Assembly: GCA_007988745.1 (NCBI GenBank)
Contig: BJUT01000009.1
Coordinates: 1 to 64,000, forward strand
DNA: 64,000 nt
Direction of reading: 5' to 3'
Source: Pseudoalteromonas atlantica
Lineage (GTDB): Bacteria; Pseudomonadota; Gammaproteobacteria; Enterobacterales; Alteromonadaceae
The translations under genes and the position numbers were made by a program. The first letter of the stretch is position 1; each line of letters begins with the position of its first letter. The notes under the pieces are model-generated. The model searched no databases and was not told where the DNA came from. It saw only the letters and a program-made list of their open reading frames with translations. Below are positions 1 through 7,893 of the stretch, in pieces.

Positions 1-30
1 TTTTAATGGCAGTCTTGTAAAGTAAAGATT

Positions 31-107
31 GGGCGCATAGCTCAGCTGGATAGAGTACCTGGCTACGAACCAGGCGGTCGGAGGTTCGAATCCTCCTGCG
101 CCCACCA
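31..107 (+). tRNA. tRNA-Arg (anticodon ACG), copy 1
   Basis: A complete 77-nt cloverleaf with encoded CCA. The acceptor stem GGGCGCA pairs with TGCGCCC. The anticodon loop CTACGAA carries ACG (65-67), which reads CGN arginine codons after A-to-I editing. The T arm is GGAGG-TTCGAAT-CCTCC. It is the first of four identical copies. Confidence 0.97.
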
Positions 108-145
108 CTCTTTACACACTCTGCTTAGAGTATAAATAAGTTAAA

Positions 146-209
146 GTGTTTGGTTTAAAACCAAATCGGTCGGAGGTTCATTCTTACAAGATACGTCCTG
201 CTTCCAGCA
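146..209 (+). pseudogene. Decayed tRNA-Arg 3' half, copy a
   Basis: The stretch resembles the 3' half of the neighbouring tRNA-Arg from the anticodon stem onward (CGGTCGGAGGTTC is intact). It lacks the 5' half, and its T loop is replaced by a longer sequence of the type ATTCTTACAAGATACG. The end reads CTTCCAGCA instead of GCGCCCACCA. It cannot fold as a tRNA. Two further copies, at 371 and 845, share the same altered T loop. Confidence 0.7.
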
Positions 210-256
210 CTTTTTACACACTCTGCTTAGAGTATAAATAAGCAAACAGTAAAAGT

Positions 257-333
257 GGGCGCATAGCTCAGCTGGATAGAGTACCTGGCTACGAACCAGG
301 CGGTCGGAGGTTCGAATCCTCCTGCGCCCACCA
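257..333 (+). tRNA. tRNA-Arg (anticodon ACG), copy 2
   Basis: Identical over 77 nt to the copy at 31-107, including encoded CCA and anticodon ACG. It is flanked on both sides by decayed partial copies and the common spacer repeat. Confidence 0.97.
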
Positions 334-370
334 CTTTTACACACTCTGCTTAGAGTATAAACAAGTAGAA

Positions 371-432
371 AGTGTTGGTTAAAGCCAAGCGGTCGGAGGT
401 TCACTCTTAGAAGTTACGTCCTACGCCCACCA
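371..432 (+). pseudogene. Decayed tRNA-Arg 3' half, copy b
   Basis: Keeps CCAAGCGGTCGGAGGTTC and ends in ACGCCCACCA, so the acceptor 3' strand and CCA are nearly intact. The T loop is expanded (ACTCTTAGAAGTTACG in place of GAAT) and no 5' half is present. The shared expansion with the copies at 146 and 845 shows that one decayed copy was itself duplicated. Confidence 0.75.
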
Positions 433-479
433 CTTTTACACACTCTAACTTAGAGTATAAACAAGTAACTAATGAAAGT

Positions 480-556
480 GGGCGCATAGCTCAGCTGGAT
501 AGAGTACCTGGCTACGAACCAGGCGGTCGGAGGTTCGAATCCTCCTGCGCCCACCA
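480..556 (+). tRNA. tRNA-Arg (anticodon ACG), copy 3
   Basis: Identical to the other three complete copies, with full acceptor stem pairing, the CTACGAA anticodon loop and encoded CCA. A U-run hairpin follows 12 nt downstream. Confidence 0.97.
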
Positions 557-568
557 CTTTCATAAATA

Positions 569-591
569 AGCCGACAAAAGTCGGTTTTTTT
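569..591 (+). terminator. Intrinsic terminator after tRNA-Arg copy 3
   Basis: Stem CCGAC / GTCGG with loop AAAA, followed by a run of T. Hairpins with the same stem recur at 785 and 920, so terminator and tRNA were probably duplicated together. Confidence 0.85.
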
Positions 592-694
592 GTGTCTGAA
601 ATAACATATGAGTTAAGCGCGTATTTTACGATGTATACTTATATTTATTGTTTCAGAAACTCCACTTAGAGTATAAATAAGAAAAAATGAAAGT

Positions 695-771
695 GGGCGC
701 ATAGCTCAGCTGGATAGAGTACCTGGCTACGAACCAGGCGGTCGGAGGTTCGAATCCTCCTGCGCCCACCA
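695..771 (+). tRNA. tRNA-Arg (anticodon ACG), copy 4
   Basis: Identical to the other complete copies. About 120 bp of spacer separates it from the terminator of copy 3, so it probably has its own promoter. The upstream stretch contains a partial spacer repeat (659-681). Confidence 0.97.
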
Positions 772-784
772 CTTTCATACATAT

Positions 785-807
785 GCCGACATTAAGTCGG
801 TTTTTTT
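785..807 (+). terminator. Intrinsic terminator after tRNA-Arg copy 4
   Basis: Stem CCGAC / GTCGG with loop ATTAA, followed by seven T. It is the same stem as at 571-584. Confidence 0.87.
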
Positions 808-844
808 GTGTCTGAAATAAAGTAAAGCGTAGATATAGATAAAG

Positions 845-906
845 TAGCTTACTGCGAGCCAAGCGGTCAGAGGTTCACTCTTAGAAGATACGTCCTGCGC
901 CCACCA
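845..906 (+). pseudogene. Decayed tRNA-Arg 3' half, copy c
   Basis: Contains GAGCCAAGCGGTCAGAGG, the expanded T loop ACTCTTAGAAGATACG and an intact GCGCCCACCA end. It has no 5' half. The same CCGAC terminator follows at 920. Confidence 0.75.
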
Positions 907-919
907 CTTTCATACATAT

Positions 920-942
920 GCCGACATTAAGTCGGTTTTTTT
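920..942 (+). terminator. Third CCGAC/GTCGG terminator
   Basis: Hairpin CCGAC-ATTAA-GTCGG plus a T run. It follows the third decayed tRNA and closes the tRNA region. Confidence 0.83.
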
Positions 943-1344
943 GTGCCTGAATTTTGAGAAAGCTATCAGCTATCAGGTATTAGTAAAATCCAATTTTACA
1001 TAGTGCCAAATCTTCTATTCAGTCACTTCTCTAAAAGCGCAGCGCCTCTTAACCTCTTTGTGAATAATTTGTTTTAAGAAACATTACAAAGAGAAGTGAA
1101 AGAGGAATAAATGAGAAGCTCAAAACCAACATTAGTATTTAACCCATTTACATGCGATGCTCGTCGCGCTAGCAAGCTTAGCGCCTACGGGGAAACTTTA
1201 ACTCTGAGTTAAATCGTCGTAGACGTAAGCGTGCTCATGAAAGAAGCGCAGCCTCTAATTACTTACGTACAGCTCAAAACCATTCACTGCTCTTTAACTT
1301 AAGCTGTGGTATTTTAAACACCTTGTTTAAAAGGAACTTGCTGT
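943..1344. other. Non-coding leader region before namZ
   Basis: About 400 bp between the tRNA array and namZ. It holds an inverted repeat (CACTTCTCT near 1024 against AGAGAAGTG near 1092), a GCGCTA / TAGCGC hairpin at 1166-1184 and a candidate small ORF at 1111. AAAAGGAAC just before 1345 serves as ribosome binding site for namZ. I do not see a convincing -35/-10 pair. Confidence 0.5.
1111..1212 (+). CDS. Candidate 33-aa small ORF, possibly frameshifted
   Basis: A strong Shine-Dalgarno AGAGGA (1101-1106) lies 4 nt before an ATG opening a 33-codon frame that ends at TAA 1210-1212. Another frame, open from about 1182 to the stop at 1350-1352, encodes a strikingly basic stretch (RRRRKRAHERS) and overlaps the namZ start. 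The two frames together look like one small basic protein split by a frameshift, or a leader ORF. I do not recognise a family. Small size and the lack of homology evidence keep confidence low. Confidence 0.25.
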   Translation: MRSSKPTLVFNPFTCDARRASKLSAYGETLTLS

Positions 1345-2520
1345 ATGTTTAAAGCTGTATTCATCACCTTTGTTTTACTATTTATCACTATTTTTAATGT
1401 GGGCGCGCACGCTCACACAGCTCAAACAACGCCAATTGTTGGCGCTGCTCAATACAAACATTATTTGCCGCAGCTACAAAATAAACGTGTTGGGCTTGTG
1501 GTAAATCAAACATCGCTTGTTGAAAATACTCATTTGGTTGATGCTTTACTCACTAAAAATATAACCATAACCAAAATTTTTGCACCTGAACATGGCTTTA
1601 GAGGCGATCACGACGCAGGAGCCCATGTTAAAAATGCGGTTGATAGTAAAACCGGTATCCCGCTTATTTCTATTTATGGCAAAAACAAAAAACCAAGCGC
1701 TGAGGCTCTAAGCGAAGTAGATGCTATTATTTTTGATATACAAGATGTGGGCGTGCGCTTTTATACCTACATAAGCTCTATGCATTACATGATGGAGGCC
1801 GCAGCCGAGCAGGGCATAGAATTTATTGTGCTTGATAGGCCAAACCCCAATATTGTCTACGTTGATGGGCCAATACTTGAGCGCCAATTTAAATCGTTTG
1901 TAGGTATGCACCCAATCCCCGTGCTGCACGGCATGACGGTAGGCGAGCTTGCAAAAATGATCAAAGGCGAAAGCTGGATCAATAAAGCGGCTGATTTAAA
2001 GCTTACGGTGATCCCAGTTGATCATTACACGCGCTCAACATCCTACAATTTACCTGTAAAACCCAGCCCTAATTTACCTAACGATCAATCAATTGCGCTG
2101 TATCCGTCGCTGTGCTTTTTTGAAGCAACCCCTGTAAGTATTGGCAGAGGCACCGACTTTGCGTTTCAAGTAATTGGCTACTCTCCCGTTGCGCTTGGGG
2201 GTTTTAGTTTTACACCGCGCTCGATAAAAGGGGCGGCAGCAAACCCTAAATTTAAAAATATAAAGGTAAAAGGGCTCGATCTACGCACAGCAAACACGCG
2301 CGGGCTTGATTTAAGCTATTTAATTACGGCTTATAATAAATTATCTAAAAACAATATTACCTTTTTTGAACGCGCTGATTTTATGGATAAATTGGCTGGC
2401 ACTAACAAACTACGGTTAGCTATTGAAGCAGGGCAATCAGAGCGGCAAATAAAACAAAGTTGGCAGCAAGGGCTTGCAGCATTTAAAAAGCAACGAGCGC
2501 CTTATTTGCTGTACAAGTAA
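1345..2520 (+). CDS. namZ: NamZ-type exo-beta-N-acetylmuramidase (DUF1343)
   Basis: A 391-aa exported protein of the DUF1343 family, known from its Bacillus member NamZ to release MurNAc from the non-reducing ends of peptidoglycan fragments. A signal peptide covers about residues 1-23 and ends AHA. Family-typical blocks are EHGFRG (82-87), DIQDVGVRFYTY (131-142) and LDRPNP (163-168). The length matches the family. The start has AAAAGGAAC upstream. It lies 9 bp before a serine hydrolase lipoprotein gene, so the two are probably co-transcribed. The role in periplasmic peptidoglycan turnover follows from the family and the signal peptide; no substrate is shown here. Confidence 0.85.
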   Translation: MFKAVFITFVLLFITIFNVGAHAHTAQTTPIVGAAQYKHYLPQLQNKRVGLVVNQTSLVENTHLVDALLTKNITITKIFAPEHGFRGDHDAGAHVKNAVDSKTGIPLISIYGKNKKPSAEALSEVDAIIFDIQDVGVRFYTYISSMHYMMEAAAEQGIEFIVLDRPNPNIVYVDGPILERQFKSFVGMHPIPVLHGMTVGELAKMIKGESWINKAADLKLTVIPVDHYTRSTSYNLPVKPSPNLPNDQSIALYPSLCFFEATPVSIGRGTDFAFQVIGYSPVALGGFSFTPRSIKGAAANPKFKNIKVKGLDLRTANTRGLDLSYLITAYNKLSKNNITFFERADFMDKLAGTNKLRLAIEAGQSERQIKQSWQQGLAAFKKQRAPYLLYK

Positions 2521-2529
2521 GGGGAGCAA

Positions 2530-4194
2530 ATGGCTTTAGTAATAAACAAAAAATTAAGAAGCTGTTTTAAAACGGCTTTACTGGCGCTTGTTAGTATTAC
2601 TCTTGTAGCGTGCAGTTCGGCAAATAAGCCAAATGAGTTTACAGCCAGTGAGCTTAAGCAAAGCAAATTAGTAACGCTTCCAAACGCCCAAGTTATTGTC
2701 ACTTTTCCTGAGGCTAACCCAAGTAGCCGTGAGTACGTAAATAACCGTGGCACATTTAAAGCGTATAAAGGGCGAGGGCAGTTATTAATTCAAAATAATA
2801 ACGCGATAAGCGCCGATATTTTTATAAATAACCAAAAGCTTAATATTACCAACCAATTAGCCGCCAATACTTTATATGAGTATTCGCTAGCAAGGCGCAC
2901 CCACAACGGGGTAAATACGTTTAAGGTTGAAAATATTAAACCTAAAGGCGCAAGCCTTACCTTGCGCTTTGAGTTTCCGACCTTAAATACCGCTGCACAA
3001 AGTAATATAGACTTTAGCCAGGTCGATGCCCTTATTGAAAAAGACATACAAGCTGGTTTTCCTGGTGCGGTATTGGCTGTTATTAAAAGTGGTGAACTAA
3101 TAAAGCTTAGCGCCTATGGCGATGCCAAACAGTACCAGCAAAGTGATTTAATGCTACTACGCCCAGAGCCAATGCAAACACATACTCTGTTTGATTTAGC
3201 CTCTAACACCAAAATATTTGCCACTAACTTTGCCCTTATGAAACTTGTAAGCGAAGGACTTTTAAATATAAACAAGCCCGTACAAAGTTACTTACCCGAA
3301 TACAAAGGTGATGGCCGCGAGCTGCGCACAGTTAAAGATTTACTTACGCATACAGCGGGGTACCCGCCTGTGTTTGATTTTCATCGTAAAGGTGCTAAAA
3401 ATGGCGATGCGTATTTTTCGCAAAATAGCCAAACCACAAAGCAGCTGTTACTTACGCAAGTGCCGCTGAGCAATAAATACCCCGCACAAGCCGTTTACTC
3501 CGATATTGATTACATGATTTTAGGCGTACTGGTTGAGCGTATAACCGGGCAACCACTTGATGACTACCTAGAGCAACACATTTACGCCCCACTTAAATTG
3601 ACCAATACGGTATTTAATCCACTTAAAAAGGGTTTTAAACGCGCTGAATTTGCAGCAACCGAGCTTAGCGGCAATACCCGTGATGGCCGTATTACCTTTG
3701 ATAATATTCGTACCAATGTTTTGCAGGGCGAAGTGCACGACGAGCGAGCATTTTATTCGTTTGATGGCGTAGCAGGGCATGCCGGTTTATTTAGTAACGC
3801 ACCCGATTTAGCTGTGCTTTGCCAAGTACTATTAAACCAAGGTGGCTTTGGCAATATCCAGTTATTTAGCGCATCAACCTTAGCGCAGTTTGTAACGCCA
3901 CAATTAAACAACGAAACCTATGGCCTAGGCTTTAGGCTTGCAGGTAACAACCAAGCTAGGCGTTGGCATTTTGGCCCTTATGCAAGTGCACAAGCGTATG
4001 GTCACACCGGCTGGACGGGCACAGTAACGGTTATTGATCCAACCTACGATTTAGCCATTATTTTATTGACCAATGCACGGCACACAAAAATAAAAGGAAG
4101 CCAAAAACATTACCAGTTTTTGGGCAAACAATACGAGACCGCGCAATATGGCTCGGTGGTATCGCTTATTTACGAAGCACTACTAAATCAATAA
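2530..4194 (+). CDS. Class C beta-lactamase/PBP4B-like serine hydrolase lipoprotein
   Basis: A 554-aa lipoprotein (lipobox ending at Cys28, LVAC) with a serine beta-lactamase-like domain from about residue 165 on. The catalytic motifs are SNTK (225-228, SxxK), YSD (323-325, YxN type) and HTG (492-494, KTG type). Residues 30-160 form an extra N-terminal region before the catalytic fold. The closest recognisable relatives are YfeW/PBP4B and the Bacillus YbbE family, whose gene also lies beside namZ. It is therefore likely to hydrolyse a peptide or ester bond in cell-wall fragments in the periplasm. The pairing with namZ (9-bp gap) supports this; the exact reaction is not known from sequence. 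Confidence 0.82.
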   Translation: MALVINKKLRSCFKTALLALVSITLVACSSANKPNEFTASELKQSKLVTLPNAQVIVTFPEANPSSREYVNNRGTFKAYKGRGQLLIQNNNAISADIFINNQKLNITNQLAANTLYEYSLARRTHNGVNTFKVENIKPKGASLTLRFEFPTLNTAAQSNIDFSQVDALIEKDIQAGFPGAVLAVIKSGELIKLSAYGDAKQYQQSDLMLLRPEPMQTHTLFDLASNTKIFATNFALMKLVSEGLLNINKPVQSYLPEYKGDGRELRTVKDLLTHTAGYPPVFDFHRKGAKNGDAYFSQNSQTTKQLLLTQVPLSNKYPAQAVYSDIDYMILGVLVERITGQPLDDYLEQHIYAPLKLTNTVFNPLKKGFKRAEFAATELSGNTRDGRITFDNIRTNVLQGEVHDERAFYSFDGVAGHAGLFSNAPDLAVLCQVLLNQGGFGNIQLFSASTLAQFVTPQLNNETYGLGFRLAGNNQARRWHFGPYASAQAYGHTGWTGTVTVIDPTYDLAIILLTNARHTKIKGSQKHYQFLGKQYETAQYGSVVSLIYEALLNQ

Positions 4195-4381
4195 ATTATC
4201 GTTTAGGCTAAAACGGCCTAAGTGCAGTGCCTTAAGTGATTTATTTGCAGGTGACTTAACTAAGCCAATCCATTAAGCTAAGCGGTTTACAAATTCAGGC
4301 CTCATTTTTAAAACGGCCTGTAAAATAAGCGTTTCAACGTGAATAAAGCGAACGCACTTCGCTATTAATAAAGGTTAATTT

Positions 4382-5758
4382 ATGTCTTGGTATTCTATAT
4401 TACCGCCGCTCATTGCTATCGCTATCGTATTTTGGCGAAAAGAAGTAATAATGGCACTTTTGGTGGCCGTGGCTTCGTCAGAATTTTTACTCGCTATACA
4501 AGGCGAGGGTAATACCTTATTTGCTACATTTTTAAATACCATTGAGCGCATAATATCGGTAGCCAGCTCGCCGGGTAACACTCGCATTTTAATATTTAGT
4601 ATTATGATTGGTGCCTTGCTTGCCTACATACGCGAATCTGGCGGCGTAGCAGCCACCGTTAATATGCTTATGAATAAAGGCATTGCAAAAAGTAAGCGCC
4701 AAGTTGGCTTTTTAACCATGTTTACCGGCATCGCGGTATTTATAGAGTCAAACCTCAGCGTATTAACCTCAGGTATTGTATCGCGCGGCTTGTTCGACAA
4801 GTTTAAAATGAGCCGAGCGCGCCTTGCTTATATTATTGATAGTACCAGTGCACCGGTGTGTATTTTAATATTACTTAACGGTTGGGGCGCATTTGTACTG
4901 GGTTTACTTGGCAATTACGAACTAAGCGAATCGGCGGTATCTATTTTATGGGGCAGCGTAGGGTACAACTTTTACGCCATTATCACGTTAGTCATTGTGT
5001 TTTACACTATCGCGTTTGATAAAGTACATGGCCCAATGAAAGAAGCCGAGCAAAAGCTAGAGCTGCAAAAAACCGATCTAAAAGAAGAAGTAAAAGGCTC
5101 TAAAGCGCGTTACATGCTAGTGCCATTACTTACTTTAATTGTGAGCATGGTAGGCTTTATGTTTTACACCGGCAACGGCGTACTTGCAGAAGGCAGCGGC
5201 TCTAAATCGGTTTTATACGCAACGGTATTAGCCATTGTGGTTGCATATGTTTTAATGATTAGCTCGCGCCAATTTACTCACCATCAATTAGTCGACACCG
5301 GCTTTAAAGGCATGGGCGAGTTATTACCGCTGGTGAGCATTGTATTGCTTTCACTTACACTGGGCGCAAGCTTAAAAGAGCTAGGCACGGGCGTATTTGT
5401 CGCATCACTAGTGGGCGATTACCTACCTATTTACTTAATTGTACCAGTGCTGTTTTTAACCGGCGCGGTTATGTCGTTTACTACGGGTACCTCGTGGGGC
5501 ACATTTGCCATACTTATTCCTATTGGTGTGCCGCTTATTCAAGCGTTAGGCTTACCACCTTCACTGGTGGTAGGCGCTATTTTAGGCGGCGGTATATTTG
5601 GCGATCACTGCTCCCCTATATCCGACACCAGCGCTGTATCGGCACTCGCCTCGGGGTGTGATTTGCTCACCCACGTCAAAACGCAGCTACCGTATGCATT
5701 ATTCGGCGGCGCACTGACGTTTATAGCGTACTTAGTAACAAGCATAATAGTGTTATAA
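4382..5758 (+). CDS. NhaC-family Na+/H+ antiporter-like transporter
   Basis: A 458-aa polytopic inner-membrane protein with 10 or more hydrophobic helices. Family-typical stretches are IESNLSVLTSG (about 120-130), TGTSWGTFAILIP (about 365-378) and FGDHCSPISDTSAVSALASG (about 405-424), the last being the hallmark of NhaC-type transporters. It lies 187 bp downstream of the serine hydrolase with its own ribosome binding site and is followed by a terminator. Because it follows two peptidoglycan-turnover genes, it might move a wall-derived solute rather than only sodium and protons. That is speculation; the family call itself is solid. Confidence 0.83.
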   Translation: MSWYSILPPLIAIAIVFWRKEVIMALLVAVASSEFLLAIQGEGNTLFATFLNTIERIISVASSPGNTRILIFSIMIGALLAYIRESGGVAATVNMLMNKGIAKSKRQVGFLTMFTGIAVFIESNLSVLTSGIVSRGLFDKFKMSRARLAYIIDSTSAPVCILILLNGWGAFVLGLLGNYELSESAVSILWGSVGYNFYAIITLVIVFYTIAFDKVHGPMKEAEQKLELQKTDLKEEVKGSKARYMLVPLLTLIVSMVGFMFYTGNGVLAEGSGSKSVLYATVLAIVVAYVLMISSRQFTHHQLVDTGFKGMGELLPLVSIVLLSLTLGASLKELGTGVFVASLVGDYLPIYLIVPVLFLTGAVMSFTTGTSWGTFAILIPIGVPLIQALGLPPSLVVGAILGGGIFGDHCSPISDTSAVSALASGCDLLTHVKTQLPYALFGGALTFIAYLVTSIIVL

Positions 5759-5784
5759 AATTTGCTCGTTTAAATACTCAAAGG

Positions 5785-5807
5785 CCTGCTTAATCGCAGG
5801 TTTTTTT
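5785..5807 (+). terminator. Intrinsic terminator after the NhaC-type gene
   Basis: Stem CCTGC (5785-5789) and GCAGG (5796-5800), loop TTAATC, then seven T. Confidence 0.88.
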
Positions 5808-5932
5808 GTTTTAAATATGCAGTTAAGTACCCGTATTTATATTTTTTAGGTTATTGTATGGCATGAGCTTTAAGCTTTTTAATAGCTATAAATTCTTACT
5901 TTTTAACTTATACAAGGCTGTAAACCCACACT

Positions 5933-7675
5933 ATGTTTGTAATAGATAATATCATTCTTGTTAGTGCCATTTTAATTTTACTAGGGGTTATCTCGAGCAA
6001 GCTATCTGCGCGCGTTGGCTTACCCGTGCTGGTGCTATTTTTACTGGTGGGCATGCTTGCAGGTGAAGACGGTATTGCAGGTATATCATTTGATAACGCA
6101 GAGGCTGCGCATGCTCTGGGCACGTTAGCACTGGCTATTATTCTATTTGATGGTGGGCTACAAACGCCAACCAGCTCTATTAAACAAGTGTGGAAACCTG
6201 CTTCGGCTTTAGCAACGGTCGGGGTGCTTTTAACGGCTGTAATTACCGGCCTTGTCGCCACTTATATTTTAGACTTACCCGTATTACAAGGCGTTTTGCT
6301 GGGCGCGATTGTGGGCTCTACAGATGCCGCAGCCGTATTTGCACTTTTACGTAGCGCCGGTATTCACTTAAATAAAAAGCTTAAATCAACCCTTGAAATA
6401 GAAAGTGCCTCGAACGATCCAATGGCTATTTTTTTAACGGTTGGTTTGCTCGAAATGCTAGTGAACGACATGCCAATAGGGCTGGGTTTACTGCAGTTAT
6501 TTGCCCAGCAAATGGGCGTAGGCGCCGTTTGTGGGTTTTTAATTGGTAAGGTGTCGGTGTGGTTTATTAATCGAATAAAATTAAATGCATCAGGTTTGTA
6601 TTTAGTAATGGTAACCGCATTTGGGCTGCTTTCTTTTGGCCTTTCTGCAACGCTTGGCGGCAGTGGCTTTTTAGCCGTATTTATAACCGGCGTTATTTTA
6701 GGTAACAGTAAATTTGTATATAAACGCGGTATTTTTCTGTTTCACGATGGTTTAGCGTGGCTTGGGCAAATAACCATGTTTGTTGTGTTAGGGCTTTTAA
6801 TTAACCCCTCGTCGTTGGTTGATGTATGGCTAGAAGGGTTGTTAATTGCACTGGCACTTATTTTTGTTGCTCGCCCACTAGCGGTAGCGCCAATTTTAAA
6901 ATTATTTGGCTTTAATAATCGCGAAACTTTATTTGTATCTTGGGTGGGGCTAAGAGGCTCAGTGCCCATTATTTTAGCCATATTCCCACTGTTGTTTGGC
7001 CTTTCAGGGGCGGAGCTTATTTTTAATGTGGTTTTTTTCGTGGTGTTAATCTCGGCTACGTTGCAAGGCTCAACTATGCCTTGGATGGCTAAAAAGTTAA
7101 GTTTAATAGAGCCGCCACCCGATTTAGCAGCTGCAACGCTCGAAATTACCGCCTTAAACGATATTGATATAGAAATTGTAGAGTACACGTTAAGTGAGGT
7201 TTCTCGCGTTTCTGGGCGCAGTTTGTCACATGCTGCACTACCAGAAAGTGTAGTTGTAGCCATGATCACACGAGGGCCTTCAATTATACCGCCACGCGGC
7301 TCTACTAAATTAAAACCAAACGATCATTTATTTGTTGTTTTAAAACCCGCTAACAGACCTTTTGTTGATTTAGTTTTTACAGCAACCGATAAAACAAACC
7401 ACCAAGACAGCCACTTAGCGCGCAACGAACTTAAAGTGAAAGGGGTTACGTTAGTAGGCGATATATTTTACTCATACCACATGAAAATAGACGCGCCAGA
7501 GGGTATAAGCTTGGAAGAGGTGATCAACCAAAAGCTCTCAGGAGAAATCAGTAAAGGCTCAATTGTGGTTATTGGTAATGTTCAACTACGCGTTATAACA
7601 ATGGTACATACACGTATAGTGACCATCGGCTTAAAGTACTTACACAATCCAGAGCAACGACTTTTAAAGCAGTAG
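5933..7675 (+). CDS. nhaP2: K+/H+ antiporter, NhaP2/CvrA type
   Basis: A 580-aa CPA1 antiporter. Residues 1-385 form a 12-13 helix transport domain with LFDGGLQT (about 70-77) and GSTDAAAVFALLRS (about 126-139) typical of the family. After it come a TrkA-C-like cytoplasmic domain (about 405-485) and a CorC/HlyC-type C-terminal domain (about 500-575). This domain order is characteristic of NhaP2 (CvrA, YcgO), which exports K+ in exchange for protons and helps volume control at low osmolarity. It is monocistronic, with a terminator upstream. Cation preference is inferred from the family. Confidence 0.88.
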   Translation: MFVIDNIILVSAILILLGVISSKLSARVGLPVLVLFLLVGMLAGEDGIAGISFDNAEAAHALGTLALAIILFDGGLQTPTSSIKQVWKPASALATVGVLLTAVITGLVATYILDLPVLQGVLLGAIVGSTDAAAVFALLRSAGIHLNKKLKSTLEIESASNDPMAIFLTVGLLEMLVNDMPIGLGLLQLFAQQMGVGAVCGFLIGKVSVWFINRIKLNASGLYLVMVTAFGLLSFGLSATLGGSGFLAVFITGVILGNSKFVYKRGIFLFHDGLAWLGQITMFVVLGLLINPSSLVDVWLEGLLIALALIFVARPLAVAPILKLFGFNNRETLFVSWVGLRGSVPIILAIFPLLFGLSGAELIFNVVFFVVLISATLQGSTMPWMAKKLSLIEPPPDLAAATLEITALNDIDIEIVEYTLSEVSRVSGRSLSHAALPESVVVAMITRGPSIIPPRGSTKLKPNDHLFVVLKPANRPFVDLVFTATDKTNHQDSHLARNELKVKGVTLVGDIFYSYHMKIDAPEGISLEEVINQKLSGEISKGSIVVIGNVQLRVITMVHTRIVTIGLKYLHNPEQRLLKQ

Positions 7676-7711
7676 TCATTAACGCTGATTTATAAGATAT
7701 TAGCGACGTAG

Positions 7712-7738
7712 GTTGGGTTGAGTGACACGAAACCCAAC
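7712..7738. repeat. GTTGGGTT/AACCCAAC inverted repeat
   Basis: Arms GTTGGGTT (7712-7719) and AACCCAAC (7731-7738) separated by 11 nt of the type GAGTGACACGA. It resembles short dispersed GTTGGGTT palindromes of gammaproteobacterial intergenic regions. No T run follows, so it is not a standard terminator. It lies between nhaP2 and the KAP NTPase gene and may mark an insertion junction. Confidence 0.55.
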
Positions 7739-7893
7739 GTATCACCAATGTAATGAGCACACCCAAAGCTAATTATATGTAGTGTTTGTTGTAGGCGTAC
7801 AGCTTGCTGGCGCGTCGGGCGTTAGCTCGGAGAACTCAGCGATAGAACGTTTTATATTGCACTATGTAAAAAAGACTATTTAAAGGGAATTAA

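Larger units (their letters stand above)
111..465 (+). repeat. Spacer repeat between tRNA-Arg copies
   Basis: A spacer of about 30 bp recurs at 111-140, 213-242, 336-365 and 435-465, with a partial copy at 659-681. It contains the inverted repeat ACTCT-GCTT-AGAGT followed by ATAAAYAAG. The copies are nearly identical, so the array grew by duplicating a unit made of tRNA plus spacer. The hairpin could be a processing signal between tRNAs; that role is inferred. Confidence 0.8.

Noticed and set aside
111..465. CRISPR-like regular repeats
   Set aside because: The repeats are tRNA spacers of about 30 bp separated by tRNA or decayed tRNA sequence, not by unique spacers, and no cas gene is present.
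141..862. Minus-strand ORFs over the tRNA array
   Set aside because: They translate tRNA genes and spacers in antisense and contain the same repeated peptide from each tRNA copy, so they are artefacts.
1288..1306. TGCTCTTTAAC resembling the boxA/leader of an rRNA operon
   Set aside because: No rRNA gene follows; namZ begins 40 bp later. The short match is not enough to claim an rRNA remnant.
6742..7269. 175-aa antisense ORF inside nhaP2
   Set aside because: It lies wholly opposite a well-supported antiporter gene and its translation shows no domain; it reflects codon bias of the real gene.
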